From contig JBFFRY010000002.1 in assembly GCA_041572755.1 (NCBI GenBank), positions 1-64,000 on the forward strand: a DNA stretch of 64,000 bases, given 5' to 3'. Of this stretch, positions 59,032 through 64,000 are shown piece after piece. Origin of the DNA: JBFELU01 sp041572755 (GTDB lineage Bacteria; Actinomycetota; Acidimicrobiia; Spongiisociales; UBA11373). The translations under genes and the position numbers were made by a program. Below the pieces are notes generated by a model, which was not told where the DNA came from, made no database searches, and worked only from the letters and a program-made list of their open reading frames with translations. Within the stretch, counting starts at the first letter, position 1. The number at the start of each line of letters is the position of its first letter.

Positions 59032-61115
59032 GGACGGGGCTCGGGCACCGTCACCCACAGCTCCCCGGAGCCGACCCACACGTTGCCGACCGCGTCGAAT
59101 CCGAGCCTGATGAAGACCCGCTGGATCCCGTCTTCGGGGACCGCGCACATGAAGTCGACGGGACCGAAGGCCCGGGGCGTGGTGAAGTTGGATGCGGCCT
59201 CGACCAACCGCCGCTCGCCGGTTTCGTCCTCGAAGCGGCAGGTGATCTTGGGGCTCTTCTGGAGCGGTGTCATGGCGGCCAGATCGAGGCGCGCCGTCAG
59301 GTATGAGCCGGGGGGCACTTCGACGGCTCTGCCGATGGGGGGGCTGTCGAGGCGGACCGGGTCGGTCTCGGCGTCGGTGGCGAACTGGATGGGCGCGGCG
59401 ACGGCCGGGTCGAGTTGGTCCCCGGGCTGCAGGTCGCCGAACGTGAACTGGCGGACGACCCAGGGATGATCGGTCACGCCGAGAGGTCCGGTACTCCACT
59501 CGTCGCGGGTCGGCGCGTTGGTGAGAACGGCGATGCGGCCGTCTCGGGTCACGTGGAGGAGGGACCAACCGGGGGGCCGGGTCACGAGGTAGTCGGGGAT
59601 CTGTTGTTCGGCGCCGGCGAATCTCCACCCGTCGGTGTCGTAGAGGATGATCGAGCCGGTGGGAAGCGCTTCGGGGGGCATGAGCCACTCGTCGCCGAGC
59701 CCTCTGCCGGGGAGGAAGCGGTTGGTGACTGTGGGAGCGAGGCTCTTGAGGTCGCCTTCCCACAAGCCGCCACCGAAGCTGGTGCGGGAGTACATGTCGG
59801 CGAGGCGGAGGCTGTTGGTGTCGGACCAGATGGTGTCATACCCCTGGGCCTCTTCGGCCAGCCAGGTGCGGATCTCGCGGTAGCCGTTGTCGCGGTTGAG
59901 GAAGTAGTTGTCGTCGCCGACGGTGGCCGATGCGGTGAACCCGACGAAGACCGCGGCAAAGACGAGCGGGACGGCCAGGGTGATGGGGCGCCACCGGATT
60001 GCCGTGAACCGTTTGGCGGCCTCGGTGATGGCGGCAATGCCGCCGATGAAGAGCGCCGGCAGGACCGGGAACCAGTAGCGGTCCTTGTCGAGGCGAAGGA
60101 CTCGGCCTCCACCGGGCTTCTCGAACCAGCCGATGGCAGAGAACACCACCCACAGGCCGAACAGCCACAGGGCCATGATGAGGAACCGTCGGGAACGCTC
60201 GACGGACGTCCAGAGGGCGGCCATGGCGGCCAGGCCGAGAAACAGCCACCCTCCCGTCTCCCGGAGCAGCAGTCGCGGCAGCGCGGTGATTGCCTTGAGG
60301 AACGTTCCCTGGAATTCGCGAGCCGAGACCTGCCGCACCACGTCTCCCTTGGAGGTACCGACCCGGCCGAGGAGCACTTCGATCCGGGTGAAGGGGTCAC
60401 CGAACGCCACCCAGTTCCAGGCGAGTTCCGCCGCCAGGACCGCCAGTCCGGCTCCGGCCAGCCACCAGATCTTGCGCCACGGAAGGCGGTACCGCCACCA
60501 GACGAAGAGCACCAGTGGAGCAAGGAAGACGACGACTTCCTTGGAGAGGTAGGCGCCGCCGAACAGCAGCCCGGATCCGATGAGCATGACGTGGGTGGCT
60601 CGCGTCCAGGGCCGGCCCTCCTCGATGCGGACGGCGGTTGCGATGAGCAGCGCCATGCCGCCGGTGAGGAGTGCGGTGGCGGGGAGGTCCGGCCAGACCT
60701 GGCTCGATCGGGTGAGGACGAACGGGTTGAAGAAGACCAGGACGGCGGCCGTGACGCCGACGAGGCGGCCGAACAGGAGCCGCCCGAGGTAGTAGGTGGC
60801 GATGACGAGGAGGCCGCCGACGATGAACGGCACGGCGTAGAACGCCGCCTCGGAGTAGCCGAACGCTCGCTGTGCCAGCCAGACCGGCAACAGCAGCCCG
60901 ATGCGGGTGGTCTTGTGCTCCGGCTCCAGATCGAGGGGATGGTCGGCGGCATCGAAGTAGAAGAAGGGGTCGCGGCGGAACGGGGCCTCGAGGAAGACGA
61001 TCTGGAGGACCAGGTAACCGGCGGCCAGCAGCGCTGCCACCGCCCAGTCGGGGAGCCGTCGGAGGCGCGCCGCCGCAGAGCCGAGGAGAGCGGCGGCTCG
61101 GCTGCTACTCGTCAC
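59028..61115 (-). CDS. Polytopic GT39-like glycosyltransferase
   Basis: 695 residues with about ten to eleven hydrophobic helices in the first 440 residues, and a soluble C-terminal domain of about 250 residues outside the membrane. An acidic DAADHP in the first loop (about 50-56) with RDPFFYFDA resembles the catalytic DxD/DE region of PMT/ArnT-type enzymes that use polyprenyl-phosphate sugar donors. GTG start. It overlaps the GT2 gene by 11 bp, which probably makes the lipid-linked donor sugar. Function: transfer of a sugar to a surface molecule. Confidence 0.82.
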   Translation of the reverse strand: MTSSSRAAALLGSAAARLRRLPDWAVAALLAAGYLVLQIVFLEAPFRRDPFFYFDAADHPLDLEPEHKTTRIGLLLPVWLAQRAFGYSEAAFYAVPFIVGGLLVIATYYLGRLLFGRLVGVTAAVLVFFNPFVLTRSSQVWPDLPATALLTGGMALLIATAVRIEEGRPWTRATHVMLIGSGLLFGGAYLSKEVVVFLAPLVLFVWWRYRLPWRKIWWLAGAGLAVLAAELAWNWVAFGDPFTRIEVLLGRVGTSKGDVVRQVSAREFQGTFLKAITALPRLLLRETGGWLFLGLAAMAALWTSVERSRRFLIMALWLFGLWVVFSAIGWFEKPGGGRVLRLDKDRYWFPVLPALFIGGIAAITEAAKRFTAIRWRPITLAVPLVFAAVFVGFTASATVGDDNYFLNRDNGYREIRTWLAEEAQGYDTIWSDTNSLRLADMYSRTSFGGGLWEGDLKSLAPTVTNRFLPGRGLGDEWLMPPEALPTGSIILYDTDGWRFAGAEQQIPDYLVTRPPGWSLLHVTRDGRIAVLTNAPTRDEWSTGPLGVTDHPWVVRQFTFGDLQPGDQLDPAVAAPIQFATDAETDPVRLDSPPIGRAVEVPPGSYLTARLDLAAMTPLQKSPKITCRFEDETGERRLVEAASNFTTPRAFGPVDFMCAVPEDGIQRVFIRLGFDAVGNVWVGSGELWVTVPEPRP

Positions 61116-61980
61116 GGCGCGCCAGGCGCGCCATCAGGTCGGCGATCAGCCCGATGGCCACGATCTGGAGCGACACGATGGTGAGGATGATCGCGTTGCT
61201 GGTGATCCGAAGGTTCTTGTCGAAGGCGTCGTAGCCGACTTTGGCGGCCGCCATCACCAACAGGAGCATGCCCAGCGGCATGAACACCCGGAGCGGATTG
61301 AACGTCATGATCATGCGTACCACTTGCATGAAGTAGTTGGCGGTGTCGCGGCGCCAATGGAACTTCGACTTGCCGGCTCTGGGGTGGTATTCGATGGGCA
61401 CGTACTTGACGGGGTGGCCTCGTGACAGGAACGCCATGGATATGGTGCTGACACAGGAGAACCCGTTGGGCAGCAGGTAGAGGTAGGGGAGCGCCACGGT
61501 CCTGCGAAAGGCCCGGAACCCGGTGTTGAGGTCCGGGATCTTCTTGCGCACCAGATACGAGGCCAGTCTGCGGATGAACCACTTTGCCGGGACCCGCGCC
61601 CAGCGATGGGTCCCCTCCTCGGTGCGGCGGGCCCCGATCACCTGGTCGTATCCGGGGGTCAACTCGTCGACCAGGTCGGCGATCTTGTCGTTCGGGTACG
61701 ACATGTCGGCGTCCGACCACACCACGATGCTCCCCCGGGCGGCCCGCGTCCCCTGCTTGCGGGCGTAACCCGAGCCCTGATTCTCGGCCACCTCGATCAA
61801 CTTGATCCCGTCGATCCCCCGCAGGATCTCGGTGGACCCATCGGTGGAAGCGTCGTCGACCACGATGATCTCGTAGGCGTAGGGGGAGCCGTCGAGACCC
61901 TTGCGGATGCGCGTGATCTCGTCGGTGAGGTGACCCGCCTCGTTGTGGACGGGCAGGACGACGCTGACGTCGATGGACAC
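61105..61980 (-). CDS. Glycosyltransferase family 2, polyprenyl-phosphate sugar synthase-like
   Basis: 291 residues. GT2 start VVLPVHNEAGHLTDEI, DDASTDGSTEIL, donor-binding WSDADMSYPND with the DxD motif, PDLNTGFRAFRR, and after it RAGKSKFHWRRDTANYF. Two hydrophobic C-terminal helices (about 225-285) anchor it in the membrane, as in dolichyl-phosphate mannose/GtrB-type synthases. It likely charges polyprenyl phosphate with a sugar for the GT39 enzyme next to it. ATG 61980. Confidence 0.9.
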   Translation of the reverse strand: MSIDVSVVLPVHNEAGHLTDEITRIRKGLDGSPYAYEIIVVDDASTDGSTEILRGIDGIKLIEVAENQGSGYARKQGTRAARGSIVVWSDADMSYPNDKIADLVDELTPGYDQVIGARRTEEGTHRWARVPAKWFIRRLASYLVRKKIPDLNTGFRAFRRTVALPYLYLLPNGFSCVSTISMAFLSRGHPVKYVPIEYHPRAGKSKFHWRRDTANYFMQVVRMIMTFNPLRVFMPLGMLLLVMAAAKVGYDAFDKNLRITSNAIILTIVSLQIVAIGLIADLMARLARRDE

Positions 61981-62098
61981 GGCTTCCTCTCGGGTGGATG
62001 CCGACCGAAGGGTAGCGCCAGGTGGTCCCGGCGGGATCAGGGAGCGGTTTCCATTTCGCGGCCGCGAGCGGCGGCGGTGGCGACGTCAGCGGTAGGGG

Positions 62099-62485
62099 TT
62101 ACTCCCAGAAGGCGTCGGCGGCGTATTGGTCCTGGAACGAGATCCAGGCTTCGGTGACCTTGCCGTCGGCGACGTGGAAAGTGATGACCTGCTGCAACGT
62201 CACGGTGTTGCCCTTGCGGGTCATCGTGACGTCGACGAGGGCCACCGCGTGGTCGTCGTCGGCGAGGACGGCATGGAGATCCTGATTGAAGGATTCGACC
62301 TCGGAGGCGAAGCGGCCGAAATTGGCGAACACCGCTTCCTTGCCCTCGAAGGTGCCGGCCATCATGCTCTTGCCGGACGAATGCCACACGGCGTCGTCGC
62401 TGAACAGTGCATCCATGGCGGCCATGTCTCCGCTGGCGAAGGCAGCGAACCCTTTGCGCACCAGATCGGTGTTGGGATGCGACAT
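62099..62485 (-). CDS. SnoaL-like / NTF2-fold protein
   Basis: 128 residues with the cone-like NTF2 fold pattern: LVRKGFAAFASGDMAAMDALFSDDAVWHSSGKSMMAGTFEGKEAVFANFGRF, then VALVDVTMTRKGNTVTLQQVITFHVADGKVTEAWISFQDQYAADAFWE. Such proteins are ketosteroid-isomerase-like or polyketide cyclase-like; catalytic residues cannot be assigned safely. ATG start with a GGGG upstream. No operon partner. Confidence 0.82.
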   Translation of the reverse strand: MSHPNTDLVRKGFAAFASGDMAAMDALFSDDAVWHSSGKSMMAGTFEGKEAVFANFGRFASEVESFNQDLHAVLADDDHAVALVDVTMTRKGNTVTLQQVITFHVADGKVTEAWISFQDQYAADAFWE

Positions 62486-62629
62486 CGTTCCTCACTCCCC
62501 TTTCGTTGTGCCCGCCGCGCTGGGCGGCGGGTACCCCCTCCTGTTGAGCGTCGCTCAGATCGGCCCGGACTCTAGACAAGGGTCGGGCTTGTGCACAATC
62601 GCACAAAGTTCCGGGAGTCGAGGGGTGGC

Positions 62630-62681
62630 TGGTGGGCCCGGCTGGGTTCGAACCAGCGACCTCGTCCTTATCAGGGACGAG
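62630..62681 (-). tRNA. 3' fragment of tRNA-Ile (GAT), probable attachment-site remnant
   Basis: On the minus strand the sequence forms the anticodon arm CGTCC-CTGATAA-GGACG, variable loop AGGTC, T-arm GCTGG-TTCGAAC-CCAGC, acceptor 3' half CGGGCCC, A and CCA. No D-arm (TAGCTCAG) or matching GGGCCCG acceptor half precedes it, so only the 3' half of a tRNA-Ile with GAT anticodon is present. This form is typical of a tRNA 3' end used as an integration (att) site. Not a functional tRNA. Confidence 0.75.
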
Positions 62682-63084
62682 AGGGGTGTTTCGTTGACCC
62701 GGGGTCGTGCCCGAAACCCCATAGGTGACAACAACTTCCACCCGGCACTCCGGTGCGCCTCGGTGCACTGCTTCGCGGGGCCGCGCGGACTCCATGCGGA
62801 CTCCACAAGACAACCAAACAGGTGGTTGGGCTGCAGCTTGGTTTTGGGGTGCCCATGCACAAGAGGAGGCCGCCCCCCTTGGGGACGGGGAACACATGCC
62901 GCACTTCCCCCGCGCAAATGCACCGGCTCCAGGACATGGCCCAATGCGGGATCATCCGGCAGGAACCTCGTTCGAGGCGCGATGGTGCGGATTGCCCCGA
63001 CGGCTAACCCATCCGGTCGCTACAGTGACCGTTCCGCACGGCCACTCTGGACCGGAGTGGCCGTCTGTCCGTTCAAGGAGAGCC
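62682..63084. other. Gene-free stretch after the tRNA fragment
   Basis: About 400 bp without a convincing gene. It is noticeably less GC-rich and has more runs (CCCCTTGGGGACGGGGA) than nearby coding DNA. Open frames crossing it on either strand have no recognisable motif. By the rule for tRNA-integrated elements, this is the element side of the att remnant, but no integrase was found in it. Confidence 0.4.
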
Positions 63085-64000
63085 ATGGGCAACAACCGGA
63101 TGATCCGTCGACTGGTGCTGGTGATGGCGCTCGTGGTCGTTGCGTGTGGCGACTCGACGGGCACGTCGACCACAACGGGTCCGGGCTCCTCCTCATCGAC
63201 GGAGGGGACGGCGGCTCCATCCACCTCTGCCCCAACCACCACGACCAGCCTCGCCTCAGAGGGAACCGCGGGCTCGTCGACCACGATCGCCGGTGGCTTC
63301 GACGTCGCCGTCGGCGAGTTCTGTGTGACCGGGACCGCTTCCGACGACACGCTCAATCTGCGGGCGGGGCCCGGAACCGAGTTCGAGGACATCGGGGACC
63401 TGGCGTTCGATGCCACGGGCGTCCGCAACACGGGTGCCGGGGCCTACGACCAGCAGGGTCGGCCGTGGTTCGAAGTCGCCGTCGGTGACGGCACGGCATG
63501 GGTTGCATCGTGGTTCTTGATCGCCGCTCCCTGTGAAGCGTCGTCGGGGTTGGTCGAGCCCGACGACGTGGGCGACGATCGGAGGATCGCGGCCCAGTTC
63601 GTGGTCCTGGGCCACAACGGTTTCAGCGTGGGCGATGCGTTCTTCCCGCTGGGATTCGGGCACGGTGTGGACGACGACGAGGTCGTCGCCGTGATGACGG
63701 ACTGGTTGTGGCCTCCCGTCTTCGACTCCGGATGGGAGCCAGACCCGAACACCCCCGGTGCCGAACGGCGTCGGGTGGTGTGGGGCGACGTCACCGAAGG
63801 GGTGCGGACCCCGGGCTCGGGATTCACCCTCTACTTCTCCAACGACGTGGGCAAGCTCGATACGACACCCGGTGGGCTCCTGTGCGACCCGGTGTGCTTG
63901 AACGGGTTCTCCTTTGGCGGGCAACCCGGCGGTATCGCGACGGTGATGCCGGGTATCACGGTCGGCAGCACGATCGGTGAGGTGACGGCGGCCGTGAGCG
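63085..64000 (+). CDS. Lipoprotein with SH3-like domain, 3' end beyond the window
   Basis: ATG 63085 after AAGGAGAGCC; open to the window edge (305 codons seen). Signal: RRLVLVMALVVVACG with lipobox VVAC (Cys22), followed by Ser/Thr-rich linker to about residue 75. Residues about 80-145 resemble a bacterial SH3-type domain (LNLRAGPGTEFEDIGDLAFDATG...PWFEVAVGDGTAWVASWFL). The rest (160-305) has HNGFSVGDAFFPLGFGHGVDDDEVVAVMTDWLW and is unclassified. Surface lipoprotein, possibly cell-wall binding. Confidence 0.78.
   Translation, partial: MGNNRMIRRLVLVMALVVVACGDSTGTSTTTGPGSSSSTEGTAAPSTSAPTTTTSLASEGTAGSSTTIAGGFDVAVGEFCVTGTASDDTLNLRAGPGTEFEDIGDLAFDATGVRNTGAGAYDQQGRPWFEVAVGDGTAWVASWFLIAAPCEASSGLVEPDDVGDDRRIAAQFVVLGHNGFSVGDAFFPLGFGHGVDDDEVVAVMTDWLWPPVFDSGWEPDPNTPGAERRRVVWGDVTEGVRTPGSGFTLYFSNDVGKLDTTPGGLLCDPVCLNGFSFGGQPGGIATVMPGITVGSTIGEVTAAVS

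Noticed and set aside
62555..62944. Minus-strand open frame over the tRNA fragment
   Set aside because: It reads through the tRNA 3' half and has no family motif; also not an integrase.
1..64000. CRISPR arrays, transposases and rRNA genes
   Set aside because: None seen; the only tandem repeats are the protein modules at the left edge, and the search was by eye.

Overview
The window is about 64 kb of high-GC DNA from an actinobacterium and contains the chromosome replication origin region. The gene order cca - (ECF sigma/anti-sigma) - trxB - trxA - cwlM - parB - parA - rsmG - parS - jag - yidC - yidD - rnpA - rpmH // dnaA - dnaN - recF - dciA - gyrB - gyrA - DUF3566 matches, from memory, the order around oriC in Mycobacterium and other Actinomycetota. 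CwlM and the post-gyrA DUF3566 protein are themselves actinobacterial markers. No mycolic-acid or sporulation genes are seen. Together with the many Thr-rich-linker lipoproteins this would fit a deep-branching lineage such as Acidimicrobiia, but the class is an inference.

Layout. 1-2511 (minus): large secreted repeat protein, running off the left edge. 2666-8466 (minus): prenyl diphosphate synthase, AtuA-like protein, a two-domain metallopeptidase lipoprotein, a small protein and a glycosyltransferase. 8567-10801 (plus): SDR/DUF2867 and DUF1295 pair. 10798-17836: two ABC export systems, a predicted arsenite methyltransferase with a very clear promoter/operator, a Lon-N domain protein and a lipoprotein. 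17892-21474 (minus): CCA-adding enzyme, PilT ATPase, HDAC-family deacetylase. 21560-27186 (plus): acetyltransferase, DegV, then a sigM-like sigma/anti-sigma/trxB/trxA/cwlM block. 27187-31959 (minus): chromosome segregation and membrane-insertion genes ending in rpmH, with one perfect parS site. 31960-32420: probable origin. 32421-41527 (plus): dnaA to gyrA and DUF3566. 41524-47009: unknown genes, a cobalamin riboswitch with btuFCD, a VIT-family transporter and PPK2. 47006-54966: MalQ, M23 peptidase, SurE, thioesterase, beta-propeller protein, TudS/YbgA fusion. 54971-61980: F420-type reductase followed by a cluster of three sulfotransferases and three glycosyltransferases, probably building a sulfated surface glycan. 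62099-64000: SnoaL-like protein, a 3' fragment of tRNA-Ile, and the start of another lipoprotein.

How the parts fit. Genes left of 31.96 kb near the origin point left and those from dnaA point right, and plus-strand text looks C-rich on the left and G-rich on the right, as expected for forks leaving a bidirectional origin between rpmH and dnaA. ParA/ParB and the parS site 3 kb from the origin form the segregation module. Many operons are joined by 4-bp ATGA-type overlaps; one junction is CTGA, which suggests a CTG start. The most unusual points are the rpmH/rnpA overlap, the degenerate second metallopeptidase domain, the zinc-ligand-less CwlM, the Asp at the GyrA quinolone position, and a tRNA-Ile 3' remnant that probably marks the edge of an integrated element continuing to the right. 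No CRISPR array, transposase, integrase, rRNA or intact tRNA gene was found.
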